This document shows positions 1-8,300 of a DNA stretch of 64,000 nt, one piece after another. Source of the stretch: Pseudomonas congelans (GTDB lineage: Bacteria; Pseudomonadota; Gammaproteobacteria; Pseudomonadales; Pseudomonadaceae); NCBI RefSeq assembly GCF_900103225.1, contig NZ_FNJH01000006.1:62001-126000 (forward strand), written 5' to 3'. Both the position numbers and the translations under genes were made by a program. Every line of letters begins with the position of its first letter. The stretch's first letter is position 1. The notes under the pieces were generated by a model that searched no databases, was not told the origin of the DNA, and worked only from the letters and a program-made list of their open reading frames with translations.

Positions 1-628
1 TGCGTTGCGAGAGGTTGAGGAAGTCCACGGCGAACTCTTCAAGGTCCGCGATCACCAGCTTCAGACGTCGCCCGAAGAAGTTGTAGGCCAGCACCGCAGG
101 CACCGCGACGGCGATGCCGACGCCGGTTGCCACCAGCGCTTCGCCAATGGGCCCGGCGACCACCGCAATGCTCGCCGACTTGGCTTGGCTGATCGCGGTG
201 AGTGCATGAATGATCCCGAACACCGTACCGAACAGGCCGATGAAGGGTGCGGTACTGCCGATCGATGCCAGCAGGATCATGCCGCTTTCCAGGCGACGAC
301 GTTCCTTGTGGATCTGTTGGCGCAGGCTGCGCTCGAGCAAGTCCTGGCGGTTCCAGCTATGGCCCAGGTCCGGCGAGTCGTGGGGCGCGGCGAGGGCCTG
401 CGCGCCGGCATCGGTCAGGCGTGCCAGGCTGCCCTCACTGTTGGGCAGGTGCAGCGCATTTTTCAGATCGCGTGCGGCCCAGAATTGCGTGGCGTAGCGT
501 CGGTTCTGCCGGGTCAGTCGCCAGTGCTGGAAGGTCTTGCCAAGCAGCAGCGCCCAGGTCACCAGCGAGAAAATCACCAGCAGGGTCATTGAGGATTGGG
601 TAATGAGTACGGAGTAAGCAGTGTTCAT
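1..628 (-). CDS. exbB: ExbB/TolQ/MotA-family proton channel subunit (3' end cut by window)
   Basis: Inner-membrane subunit that couples proton flow to TonB-dependent transport. The reading frame starts at the ATG at 626-628 and stays open to the window edge, so about 209 residues are visible and the C-terminus is missing. An N-terminal membrane segment lies near residues 10-28. The family core with its glycine-rich helices (SIGSTAPFIGLFGTVFGI, then GPIGEALVATGVGIAVAVPA) lies near residues 115-185. The gene begins only 10 bp after the stop of tonB on the same strand, so the two are co-transcribed, and exbD is expected just beyond the left edge. ExbB is preferred over TolQ because of the tonB neighbour and the absence of tolR/tolA here. 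Confidence 0.88.
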   Translation of the reverse strand, partial: MNTAYSVLITQSSMTLLVIFSLVTWALLLGKTFQHWRLTRQNRRYATQFWAARDLKNALHLPNSEGSLARLTDAGAQALAAPHDSPDLGHSWNRQDLLERSLRQQIHKERRRLESGMILLASIGSTAPFIGLFGTVFGIIHALTAISQAKSASIAVVAGPIGEALVATGVGIAVAVPAVLAYNFFGRRLKLVIADLEEFAVDFLNLSQR

Positions 629-638
629 GACGTAAGCC

Positions 639-1439
639 TCAGGGTGCGAGTTTGAAAGCCATGGGGACGTTGACCCAGCCTTCTACCGGGGTGTCGCCGC
701 GTTTGGCGGGAATAAAGGTCCATTGCCGGACGGCGGCCTGCGCGGCTTCATCCAGCGCCGGGACGCCGCTGCTTTGCAGCACTTGCACCTGATCGGTACG
801 TCCGTTGGGCAGCACATGCACGCGCAGCATCGTCGTGCCTTCCTGATGGCGGCGCGCGGCGGCAGGCGGATAGACCGGCGGCGGATTGTTCAGGTAACCG
901 GCGCGGCCTATCGGCGCGGTGGTGGTCTGTGGTGCCGCTGGTGCGGGTCTTGGCGCTGGCGCCGCGACGGAAGGCACCGGCGCAACAGGCTTGGCAACGG
1001 GTTTGCTCGGTGTGGTTCTGGGCTGCGCCTTGGGCTTGGGCAACTCGGCGGGTCTGGGCTCGGGTGGCGCAGGCTTGGGGGCTGGCGCCGGTGTTGGCGC
1101 AGGCGGCTCCGGTGCTGGCTGAGGGGTTGGCTCGGGCGGCGTCGGTTGTGCGACCGGTGGCGCAACGGGCGGCGGTACCCACTGCACGGTGATCGGCATC
1201 GGCGGTGTCGGCTCGGGGGCTTGCTGATGATCGGCCATCAGCCACACGGCCAGCGCGGCATGCAGCCCGATCGCCAGTGCAATTGCCAATGCGGCGTGCG
1301 GCCATGTGCGTGGTGCGTTGTTGCTGTGCTGCCGGACGACAAGCGACGACGGGGCGACGTTACAGTCGCCCGCAGGCTGATGTGGCCAGTGGCGTAGCTG
1401 ACGCGGCGGTAGTCGGCGGGACAGTATCAGCGTTGACAT
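639..1439 (-). CDS. tonB: TonB family energy transducer
   Basis: Links the ExbB/ExbD motor in the inner membrane to outer-membrane TonB-dependent receptors (siderophores, vitamin B12). The 266-residue product has a roughly 45-residue cytoplasmic N-terminus and one transmembrane helix (ALAIALAIGLHAALAVWL). A long Pro/Ala/Lys/Glu-rich periplasmic spacer follows, and then a typical TonB C-terminal domain with YPPAAARRHQEGTTMLRVHV and a W-T-F-I-P-A segment near the end. Start is the ATG at 1437-1439 with a GGTGAG-like ribosome site upstream. It is the first visible gene of a tonB-exbB operon. The long cytoplasmic extension is typical of pseudomonad TonB proteins. Confidence 0.9.
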   Translation of the reverse strand: MSTLILSRRLPPRQLRHWPHQPAGDCNVAPSSLVVRQHSNNAPRTWPHAALAIALAIGLHAALAVWLMADHQQAPEPTPPMPITVQWVPPPVAPPVAQPTPPEPTPQPAPEPPAPTPAPAPKPAPPEPRPAELPKPKAQPRTTPSKPVAKPVAPVPSVAAPAPRPAPAAPQTTTAPIGRAGYLNNPPPVYPPAAARRHQEGTTMLRVHVLPNGRTDQVQVLQSSGVPALDEAAQAAVRQWTFIPAKRGDTPVEGWVNVPMAFKLAP

Positions 1440-1758
1440 GAGTTCAGCTCACCCGTGAAAGAATACGAGCCTGGCGTGTTGGCGAAGAGCTCGTTTCAAC
1501 TGGAGCTGATATTAATACTCGTTGTGTGTATTAATTATGACCGCCGTCGTGTGATCCTGATTTTCTGTGGTTAAAGTGAACCCGGCTTGCCACGCGATTG
1601 TTGGTAAATTTCATTAGGCAAGGCATCGGCTGCAATGCTATCTGTCCAGACTTGCCAGGTTCGTCATTACACGAAAACGTATCGCCGCGCAGGCTGGGCA
1701 ACAGGGCGTCACCCTCTTGATCCGCGGTTCACACCTTGGACACAAACGGGAGAACTCG
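1440..1758. other. Divergent intergenic region, tonB / FAA hydrolase
   Basis: 319 bp between divergent genes with no credible ORF. It is locally AT-rich around 1505-1560, unlike its surroundings, as expected for a promoter region. It contains the palindrome listed separately at 1511-1535. Confidence 0.6.
1511..1535. promoter_or_regulatory. Operator-like palindrome upstream of tonB
   Basis: Perfect 8-bp arms ATTAATAC (1511-1518) and GTATTAAT (1528-1535) separated by 9 bp, about 75-95 bp upstream of the tonB start. The AT-rich inverted repeat is where a repressor would sit. TonB operons are often Fur-regulated, but this site matches the Fur consensus only partly, so the binding protein is not assigned. 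Confidence 0.4.
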
Positions 1759-2607
1759 ATGAAATTGCTACGTTATGGTGAGAAGGGTCTGGAAAAGCCG
1801 GGCCTGCTTGATGCTGCCAACCAGATCCGTGACCTGTCTGCACACGTCAAGGATATCGCGGGCGATGTGCTGAGCCCTGCAGGCCTTGCAAGCCTGGCTG
1901 CGCTGGATCCCGAGAGCCTGCCTGTGGTTCCGGGCCAACCACGCATCGGGGCGTGTGTCGGGCAGGTCGGCAAATTCGTCTGCATCGGCCTGAACTACGC
2001 CGACCACGCCGCCGAATCCAATATGGAGATCCCGAAGGAGCCGATCATCTTCAACAAATGGACCAGCGCCATCTGCGGTCCGAACGACGATGTCCAGATC
2101 CCGCGGGGCTCGCTCAAGACCGACTGGGAAGTGGAACTGGGGGTAGTGATAGGCAAGGGCGGACGTTATATCGATGAAGCCGATGCCATGGAGCACGTCG
2201 CTGGCTATTGCGTGATCAATGACGTGTCCGAGCGCGAATGGCAGCTTGAGCGCGGCGGGACCTGGGACAAGGGTAAGGGCTTCGATACCTTCGGCCCGCT
2301 GGGTCCGTGGCTGGTGACCCGCGACGAAGTTGCCGATCCTCGCTCGCTCGACCTGTGGCTGGAAGTGGACGGCCACCGCTATCAGAATGGCAACACGCGC
2401 ACGATGATTTTCAGCGTGCCGCAACTGATCGCGTATCTGAGCCGTTGCATGAGCCTGCAACCGGGCGATGTCATCTCGACGGGGACGCCGCCGGGGGTGG
2501 GGCAGGGCGTAAAGCCACAACCTGTCTTCCTGCGTGCAGGGCAACGCATGCGTCTGGGGATCACGGGGCTGGGCGAGCAGAATCAGTTGACCGTTCCGGC
2601 CGACTGA
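1759..2607 (+). CDS. Fumarylacetoacetate hydrolase (FAA) family protein
   Basis: 282-residue member of the FAH superfamily (ureidoglycolate lyase, 2-keto-3-deoxy-fuconate hydrolase and relatives). These are metal-dependent enzymes that cleave or decarboxylate oxo-acids in the cytosol. The start is the ATG at 1759 behind GGGAG at 1748-1752; an upstream in-frame start at 1717 lacks a ribosome site. The catalytic block is visible: GKFVCIGLNYADHAAES, IIFNKWTSAICGPNDDV, the metal-binding E-x-E in DWEVELGVVIGKGG, and STGTPPGVGQG. The gene stands alone with its own terminator, so the substrate cannot be told from context. Confidence 0.85.
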   Translation: MKLLRYGEKGLEKPGLLDAANQIRDLSAHVKDIAGDVLSPAGLASLAALDPESLPVVPGQPRIGACVGQVGKFVCIGLNYADHAAESNMEIPKEPIIFNKWTSAICGPNDDVQIPRGSLKTDWEVELGVVIGKGGRYIDEADAMEHVAGYCVINDVSEREWQLERGGTWDKGKGFDTFGPLGPWLVTRDEVADPRSLDLWLEVDGHRYQNGNTRTMIFSVPQLIAYLSRCMSLQPGDVISTGTPPGVGQGVKPQPVFLRAGQRMRLGITGLGEQNQLTVPAD

Positions 2608-2618
2608 CCCGCTGCCAG

Positions 2619-2640
2619 CAGGGAGCCGATCGGCTCCCTG
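2619..2640 (+). terminator. Terminator after FAA hydrolase
   Basis: Perfect inverted repeat with arms CAGGGAGCCGA and TCGGCTCCCTG directly abutting, 12 bp after the stop codon, between two convergent genes. There is no clean T-run on either side, so it may act with Rho. Confidence 0.6.
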
Positions 2641-2652
2641 TCACACAAACTA

Positions 2653-3471
2653 TCAGCCCTGCAAAAACGCCAGCAGATCCTCGTTGAGCTTTTGCGCATG
2701 CGTCACTGCAAACCCATGTGGCGCACCGGAATACACCTTCAGTTCGGCACCCTTGATCATGGCGGCAGCCCGTTTGCCCGAGGCTTCGAACGGCACCACC
2801 TGATCGTCGTCACCATGAATCACCAGGGTCGGCACATCGATTTCTGCCATGTCCGGGCGGAAGTCGGTTGCGGAGAACGCCGTCACGCAATCCAGCGTGC
2901 CCTTGAGCGAGGCGAGCAGGGCCATGTTCAGCGTCTGCGTCTGTACGCCTTCGGAGACTTTCTGGCCGTGGTTTATGCCGTAGAACGTGCCAGCGAAGTC
3001 ACTGATGAACTGAGCACGGTCCTTGAGCAGGCCTTCGGTGATGCCATCGAATACGGACTGGTCGACGCCTTCCGGGTTGTCAGCGGTCTTGAGGAAGAAC
3101 GGGGTGACCGAGCCCAGCAACGCCAGTTTGGCCACTCGCTCGCTGCCATAGTTGGCGATATAGCGCGTGACGTCGCCGCCGCCCATGGAGAAACCCACCA
3201 GCGTCACGTCGCGCAGATCGAGGTGTTCGATCAGCTCGGCGATGTCGTCAGCGAAGGTGTCATAGTCATAGCCGGTCCACGGCTGGCCGGAACGACCGAA
3301 ACCGCGGCGGTCGAAGGCGATGGTGCGATAGCCCCTGCTGCTCAGGTATTGCATCTGGTATTCCCACATGTCCGCATCCAGCGGCCAGCCGTGGCTCAAC
3401 AGGACCGGTTTGCCCGTGCCCCAATCCTTGTAATAGATCTCGGTGCCATCTTTGGTGTTGAACGTGCTCAT
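2653..3471 (-). CDS. Alpha/beta hydrolase, non-haem haloperoxidase / arylesterase type
   Basis: 272-residue cytosolic hydrolase of the cofactor-free haloperoxidase-esterase group. HGW for the oxyanion region lies at residues 27-29. The nucleophile elbow is GFSMGG, with Ser95. The acid is in the HGDDDQVVP segment (Asp 221-223), and the base is His252 in GAPHGF. Length and motifs fit the perhydrolase/chloroperoxidase family well. Physiological substrates of such enzymes are usually unknown; ester or lactone hydrolysis is the likely activity. It is a monocistronic unit, convergent with the FAA hydrolase gene. Confidence 0.87.
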   Translation of the reverse strand: MSTFNTKDGTEIYYKDWGTGKPVLLSHGWPLDADMWEYQMQYLSSRGYRTIAFDRRGFGRSGQPWTGYDYDTFADDIAELIEHLDLRDVTLVGFSMGGGDVTRYIANYGSERVAKLALLGSVTPFFLKTADNPEGVDQSVFDGITEGLLKDRAQFISDFAGTFYGINHGQKVSEGVQTQTLNMALLASLKGTLDCVTAFSATDFRPDMAEIDVPTLVIHGDDDQVVPFEASGKRAAAMIKGAELKVYSGAPHGFAVTHAQKLNEDLLAFLQG

Positions 3472-3762
3472 GCAGATTCCTCTCGATGTCAGGTTCTCGA
3501 TGTCGGGGTTATCGGGCGAACGCCGTGGTGCGCAGGCTGGTGCACGCCTTCGGCTGCTCCCGATAATTCCGGCAGTGAGGGTTTTGCATAGTTCAGTCGA
3601 GAGGACTGAGCGTACTGCCCAACCGCGGTTTTCTGAAACATTGCCTCATCGTATTTCCCTGCCGAAACCGAACTTGCCGCGCATACGGGAATCAGTTCAT
3701 TGGGGTCGAGGCTTGCCTGGCCCTGTCCATGGTTTGACTTGCCCATTGAAGGAGAGAACTGC

Positions 3763-6081
3763 GTGGCGTCTCAGCTGAAAATCTTGATCCTTTCGGGTCT
3801 GCTGTTATTCGCAGGCAGTTTCAATCTCCAGGCGGCCGATGTACCTGCATTGCCGATGGGCGCCGCGGTGCCGGCAGACGACAAGGCCGCTGAAAAGGCT
3901 GACCACAAAGCCGATCCCAAGGCCGCTGACAAACCCGCCGCGAAAGCGGACGACAAGGCGGCTGACAAGAACAAGACCGATGCGAAACCGGCCGATGGCG
4001 CAGAGCCTGCGGTCGAGGCCCCCGAGTTGCTGATGCAGGGCGGGTTACTGGGTGCCATCAGTACCAGCATCGATGACGTCCAGGAAAAGCTCAATCTGGA
4101 CGACAACCTGTTCGATGCCTGGCAGCTGCGTGCCGATCGTGCCGCCGACGAGCTTGAAAAGCTGGTCAACAAACGTACTACACGATCCCCATGGAGTGTC
4201 GCCGGGGATTTCCTTGCCCTGTCTTTTGTGTGGATCGCATCGTTTGCGGTTCTGACCACGCTGGGTCGTTTTCTGGCCGTACGCTTGTGCCGCACACCGT
4301 TCATGCGGGTGCGCGCCCGCAGCCAGGCGCTGCTCAAATACGTGTTGCCGTTTACCCTGCCAGCCATCGTCTGCCTGCCGTTGACCCTTTACGTCAGCCA
4401 CTTCATGCCTTCTTCGGTCGGGCGTGCGCTGGCGTTGTGTTTCGCTTACGCCACCAGCAGCGGCATCGTATCGACCTCGGTACTGCTCTGTGTGATCGTG
4501 ATGTTCAACTTCGGCCACAAGCGTGCCGCCGTGCGAATGATTCGCCGCTACGCGCCAAGGCCGTTGTTCGTAGTCGGCTTTCTGGCGGCACTGAGCGATG
4601 CGTTGACCAGTCCGCAGATCGCCCGCCAACTGGGCAGTAACGTCACTACCAGTGTTGCGGTGTTTACCGGGCTGTTCGCCTCGGTGGTGTTCTGCATGCT
4701 GATCATCAAGGTGCGTCGCCCGGTAGCCCACCTGATCCGTAACCGCTCATTGAGCAGTCGCCTGCAACGGCCGGCCCTGCAACAGTCGTTGAAGATATTC
4801 TCCAGGCTGTGGCACCTGCCGATCCTGCTGATGATTCTGGTCTCGGCGATCAACCTCATTGGCGCCGGTGAGGACAGTCAGCAAGCGCTGCGTTGCGCGT
4901 TGTTCACCACCATTCTGCTGATTGCCACGGTGTTCCTCAGCACCGTGTTCCAGCATCTGTTCAAGCCGACGGAAACCCTCGGCCGCGGCGGGCATGTGTA
5001 CAAGGCGCGTCTGTTGAGCCTGGTGTACGCGGTGTTGCGTATCGCGCTGGCCATCGGGTTCATCGAGATACTGGGGCGGATCTGGGGCTTCTCGATGTTC
5101 GAGTTTGCCCAGCGCAATACCCTCGGCCGGGTGATCAGTGATTCGTTGAGCAGTATCGGTCTGATATTCGTCGTCACCTGGCTGTTGTGGGTAGTGCTCG
5201 ACACCGCCATTCAGGAAGCCCTCAAACCGCCGGTCAATCATCGCAGCGGTCGTCAGCCGAGCACCCGGATCAAAACCATTCTGCCGCTGCTGCGCAATGC
5301 GGTAAAAATCATCCTGGTCGTGATCTGTGCGATCACCACCATGGCCAACCTGGGCATCAACGTGGCACCACTGCTGGCGGGTGCCGGGGTCGTCGGCCTG
5401 GCCATCGGTTTCGGTTCGCAGCAACTGGTGCAGGACGTGATCACCGGTCTGTTCATCATCATCGAGGACACCTTTTCGGTGGGCGACTGGGTGGTGCTCA
5501 GTACCGGGCATTCCGGGTCGGTGGAAAGCCTGACCATTCGTACCGTGCGCCTGCGTGACGGCAAGGGGTTTGTCCACTCGGTGCCGTTCGGGCAGATCAA
5601 GGCCGTCACCAACCAGTCGCGGCAATTCGCTTACGCATTCTTTTCGGTGCAGTTCACCTATGACTCGGACATCGACGACGCGCTGGCGCTGATCCGCGAA
5701 ACCGGCCAGTCGATCAGCGAAGACATCCTGCTCAAGAGCAACCTGCAGGGTCCGCTGGAGGTCTTCGGCGTCGACCGCATGGACCTCAACGGCGTGGTGC
5801 TGACCGCGCAATTTCGTACTTCTTCCGGCGGCCAGTACGCAGTGGGGCGTGCGTTCAACGAGCGTCTCAAGCGGCTTGTGGACAAGAATCCGAACGTGCG
5901 TTTTGCGCAGACTTATCCACAGATGGTCATGGGGCCGGGCTTCAACAACCCGCAGGCTGGCGTCGAAGCTGAAGGGCCGCCCGCGCCCTCGGACCCTGCC
6001 ATGGCGACACCTTCTGCGCCCGCGCCGGCGCCGCTCAGTCTGTCCAAGGGCAACAGCACGCCGGGCCCGGCGGCTCAGTAA
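3763..6081 (+). CDS. Mechanosensitive ion channel family protein (large MscS type)
   Basis: 772-residue inner-membrane channel that would release solutes on hypo-osmotic shock. The GTG start at 3763 is chosen because AAGGAGAG lies at 3749-3756 and a signal peptide follows (VASQLKILILSGLLLFAGS, cleavage near LQA-AD). Next comes a low-complexity Ala/Lys/Asp periplasmic stretch (residues about 35-85), several membrane helices, and the MscS pore helix and beta domain. The signature LLAGAGVVGLAIGFGSQQLV is near residue 540 and is followed by DVITGLFIIIEDTFSVGDWV. The C-terminus is Pro/Ala-rich. The overall plan resembles the long YbiO-like members rather than the short MscS. Confidence 0.88.
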   Translation: MASQLKILILSGLLLFAGSFNLQAADVPALPMGAAVPADDKAAEKADHKADPKAADKPAAKADDKAADKNKTDAKPADGAEPAVEAPELLMQGGLLGAISTSIDDVQEKLNLDDNLFDAWQLRADRAADELEKLVNKRTTRSPWSVAGDFLALSFVWIASFAVLTTLGRFLAVRLCRTPFMRVRARSQALLKYVLPFTLPAIVCLPLTLYVSHFMPSSVGRALALCFAYATSSGIVSTSVLLCVIVMFNFGHKRAAVRMIRRYAPRPLFVVGFLAALSDALTSPQIARQLGSNVTTSVAVFTGLFASVVFCMLIIKVRRPVAHLIRNRSLSSRLQRPALQQSLKIFSRLWHLPILLMILVSAINLIGAGEDSQQALRCALFTTILLIATVFLSTVFQHLFKPTETLGRGGHVYKARLLSLVYAVLRIALAIGFIEILGRIWGFSMFEFAQRNTLGRVISDSLSSIGLIFVVTWLLWVVLDTAIQEALKPPVNHRSGRQPSTRIKTILPLLRNAVKIILVVICAITTMANLGINVAPLLAGAGVVGLAIGFGSQQLVQDVITGLFIIIEDTFSVGDWVVLSTGHSGSVESLTIRTVRLRDGKGFVHSVPFGQIKAVTNQSRQFAYAFFSVQFTYDSDIDDALALIRETGQSISEDILLKSNLQGPLEVFGVDRMDLNGVVLTAQFRTSSGGQYAVGRAFNERLKRLVDKNPNVRFAQTYPQMVMGPGFNNPQAGVEAEGPPAPSDPAMATPSAPAPAPLSLSKGNSTPGPAAQ

Positions 6082-6095
6082 CTCAGCCGGCATCG

Positions 6096-6124
6096 TGACG
6101 CCGCAACGCCTTGTCGCGGCGTCA
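6096..6124 (+). terminator. Hairpin after the MscS-type gene
   Basis: 9-bp perfect arms TGACGCCGC (6096-6104) and GCGGCGTCA (6116-6124) with an 11-nt loop, 14 bp after the stop. The following TT is short, so termination is plausible but not certain. Confidence 0.45.
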
Positions 6125-6232
6125 TTAACCCGCCAGGCTGCGCAACTGTTGGGGGTTGGCAGGCAACGTGTTATGTTTGCAGGCGTTTTTCAATTGTTCG
6201 TTTGATTATCTGATACCGAGCCTGCTGACTCT

Positions 6233-7117
6233 ATGCGAATGCGCCTTATGCTGTTGGGCGGCGGGAATGCCCTCGGGCAGGCGCTGATTCGTCTGGGTGC
6301 CGAGGAAGACATTGGCTTCCTCGCACCACGTCCACCGCAAGACGGCTGGGACGTGGCGAGCCTCACGCAACTGCTTGATGACACCCGCCCCGATGCCCTG
6401 ATCAACCTTGCTTACTACTTCGACTGGTTTCAGGCGGAGACCGTGAGTGAAGCGCGCCTGACCCATCAGGAGCGCTCTGTCGAGCGTCTTGCCGAACTGT
6501 GTCAGCACCACAACATCACGCTGGTTCAGCCGTCCAGCTATCGTGTATTCGATGGTTCCCGCGCGACGGCCTACAGCGAAAAAGACGATCCGGTACCTCT
6601 GGGCCTGCGCGGTCAGGCCCTGTGGCGTATCGAGCAGAGCGTTCGAGCGACCTGCCCGCAACATGTACTGGTACGTTTCGGCTGGCTGCTGGATGACAGC
6701 ACCGATGGCGTGCTGGGTCGCTTTCTGTCGCGTGCGAAAGACCCCGGAGAGCTGCTGCTCGCCGATGATCGTCGTGGCAACCCGACACCGGTCGATGATG
6801 CGGCGCGGGTGATCATTTCGGTCATCAAGCAACTCGACTGCGAAGCGCCGCTTTGGGGCACCTACCACTACGCCGGACACGAGGCGACCACGCCGCTGGC
6901 GCTGGGGCAGGCAGTGCTTACCGAAGCGCGTCTGCTGCACGCGCTGGCCATCGAATCGCCCACTGCGCAGGCCCACGCCGCGCGTCCCGATGCAGCCGAA
7001 GAACCGCAGCACGCGGTATTGGCCTGCAAGAAAATTCTCCACACTTTCGGCATCAAGCCCCGCGCCTGGCGGGCCGGCCTGCCAAGCCTGCTGGATCGGT
7101 ATTATCGACATGTCTGA
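6233..7117 (+). CDS. RmlD-like NAD(P)-binding sugar-nucleotide SDR, probably non-canonical active site
   Basis: 294 residues related to dTDP-4-dehydrorhamnose reductase (RmlD substrate-binding family). The N-terminal glycine motif LLGGGNALGQAL and family segments such as PDALINLAYY, QPSSYRVFDG and RRGNPTPVDDAARVI support the fold. At the place where RmlD and GalE proteins have the catalytic Tyr-x-x-x-Lys, this protein reads GLRGQALWRIEQ, with no Tyr or Lys. It may therefore be a degenerate enzyme or a partner of the next gene, with which it overlaps by 8 bp. The pair probably modifies a cell-surface sugar; the product is unknown. Confidence 0.75.
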   Translation: MRMRLMLLGGGNALGQALIRLGAEEDIGFLAPRPPQDGWDVASLTQLLDDTRPDALINLAYYFDWFQAETVSEARLTHQERSVERLAELCQHHNITLVQPSSYRVFDGSRATAYSEKDDPVPLGLRGQALWRIEQSVRATCPQHVLVRFGWLLDDSTDGVLGRFLSRAKDPGELLLADDRRGNPTPVDDAARVIISVIKQLDCEAPLWGTYHYAGHEATTPLALGQAVLTEARLLHALAIESPTAQAHAARPDAAEEPQHAVLACKKILHTFGIKPRAWRAGLPSLLDRYYRHV

Positions 7118-8039
7118 CGCTCCTGTTCTGATCACTGGAGGTGCGGGTTTCATTGGCTCGCACCTGACCGACGCATTGCTTGCCAGCGGGCATGCCGTGC
7201 GTATCCTCGACAACCTCTCGGCAGGCAAGCGCAGCAATTTGCCGCTCGATAACCTGCGGGTCGAACTGATCGAAGGGGATGTGGCCGATGCCGACCTGGT
7301 CAAGCGCGCGGCGCAGGGCTGCAAGGCCGTCGTGCACCTGGCGGCAGTGGCCTCGGTGCAGGCGTCGGTAGACGACCCGGTGCGCACGCACCAAAGCAAC
7401 TTCATCGGCACCCTGAATGTCTGCGAGGCCATGCGCGAAGCGGGCATCAAACGCGTGATCTTCGCTTCCAGTGCGGCGGTATACGGCAACAACGGTGAGG
7501 GCGAAGCGATCACCGAGGACACCACCAAGGCACCGCTGACCCCTTACGCCTCGGACAAGCTGGCCAGCGAGTATTACCTGGATTTCTACCGTCGCCAGCA
7601 TGGTCTGGAACCGGTGATCTTTCGCTTCTTCAACATTTTCGGGCCACGCCAGGACCCATCGTCGCCGTACTCCGGCGTGATCAGCATCTTTGCCGAGCGC
7701 ATCCGCAAAGGCCTGCCGATCAGCGTGTTTGGCGATGGCGAGCAGACGCGGGATTTCTACTATGTCGGGGATCTGCTCAAGCTGCTGCTGCAGGCCTTGT
7801 CACGGGAAGGCGCCATCGAAGGCGCAATCAACGTCGGCCTCAACAAGACCACGTCGCTCAACGAATTGCTGGCCGCGCTTTCGCAGGTCGTCGGCAAGCA
7901 GCCGGACGTCAGCTATCAGGCACCCCGCTCGGGCGACATCAAACACTCCCGTGCCAGCAACCAGCGCCTGCTGGAACACTTCACCATCGATGAGCCAACG
8001 CCACTGGTGCGCGGGCTTGAGTTGTTGATGGGGCAGTGA
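7110..8039 (+). CDS. NAD-dependent epimerase/dehydratase (GalE-like)
   Basis: 309-residue extended SDR acting on a nucleotide sugar. The NAD motif TGGAGFIGSHL is near the N-terminus, followed by the HLAAVASVQASV segment and the catalytic Ser/Thr region FASSAAVYG. The Tyr-x-x-x-Lys is intact in YASDKLASEYY. FRFFNIFGPRQDP and FGDGEQTRDFYYVGDL are typical of UDP-glucose/UDP-GlcNAc 4-epimerases and dTDP-glucose dehydratase relatives. The ATG at 7110 lies inside the end of the preceding SDR gene, so translation is coupled. Exact sugar specificity cannot be read from sequence. Confidence 0.85.
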   Translation: MSDAPVLITGGAGFIGSHLTDALLASGHAVRILDNLSAGKRSNLPLDNLRVELIEGDVADADLVKRAAQGCKAVVHLAAVASVQASVDDPVRTHQSNFIGTLNVCEAMREAGIKRVIFASSAAVYGNNGEGEAITEDTTKAPLTPYASDKLASEYYLDFYRRQHGLEPVIFRFFNIFGPRQDPSSPYSGVISIFAERIRKGLPISVFGDGEQTRDFYYVGDLLKLLLQALSREGAIEGAINVGLNKTTSLNELLAALSQVVGKQPDVSYQAPRSGDIKHSRASNQRLLEHFTIDEPTPLVRGLELLMGQ

Positions 8040-8061
8040 GCCTCGCATCGAATGTAACTGC

Positions 8062-8126
8062 CTCGCGAACAAGTTCGCTCCTACAAAAGCCTGTGAGCAC
8101 CTGTAGGAGCGAACTTGTTCGCGAAG
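8062..8126. repeat. REP-type palindrome doublet
   Basis: Two copies of a REP core in opposite orientation: CTCGCGAACAAGTTCGCTCC (8062-8081, plus the following TACA) and its inverse GGAGCGAACTTGTTCGCG (8106-8123). Copies of the same core occur at 46228-46319 and, diverged, at 39019-39043. A further decayed copy lies at 8167-8188. It is located at the 3' end of the epimerase gene. Confidence 0.8.
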
Positions 8127-8166
8127 ACGATGTTGCAGACACAGAATTGCATCGAATGTAATCGCC

Positions 8167-8188
8167 TTCGTGGACAAGCCCGCTCCTG
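8167..8188. repeat. Degenerate REP copy
   Basis: TTCGTGGACAAGCCCGCTCC resembles the REP core with several substitutions. It follows the doublet after a short direct repeat of GCATCGAATGTAA (8045-8057 and 8151-8163), suggesting local duplication. Confidence 0.55.
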
Positions 8189-8242
8189 AAAAAACGCGGC
8201 ATGACTTCGTCATGGAGTCGGCACGAGATCATCAGGTCTACA

Positions 8243-8279
8243 AAACACAAAGGCACCCGATGAGGGTGCCTTTGTGTTT
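8243..8279 (-). terminator. Bidirectional terminator (oprG / epimerase)
   Basis: Long perfect hairpin with arms AAACACAAAGGCACCC (8243-8258) and GGGTGCCTTTGTGTTT (8264-8279) and a 5-nt loop, between convergent genes. The A-rich and T-rich arm ends let it serve either strand; it sits 21 bp after the oprG stop. Confidence 0.85.
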
Positions 8280-8300
8280 GCGGCGGCTGAGGCATTCAGG

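Noticed and set aside
4747..6093. Long minus-strand open frame opposite the MscS-type gene
   Set aside because: Shadow of a GC-rich gene; composition is high in His/Gln/Arg without domains or a ribosome site.
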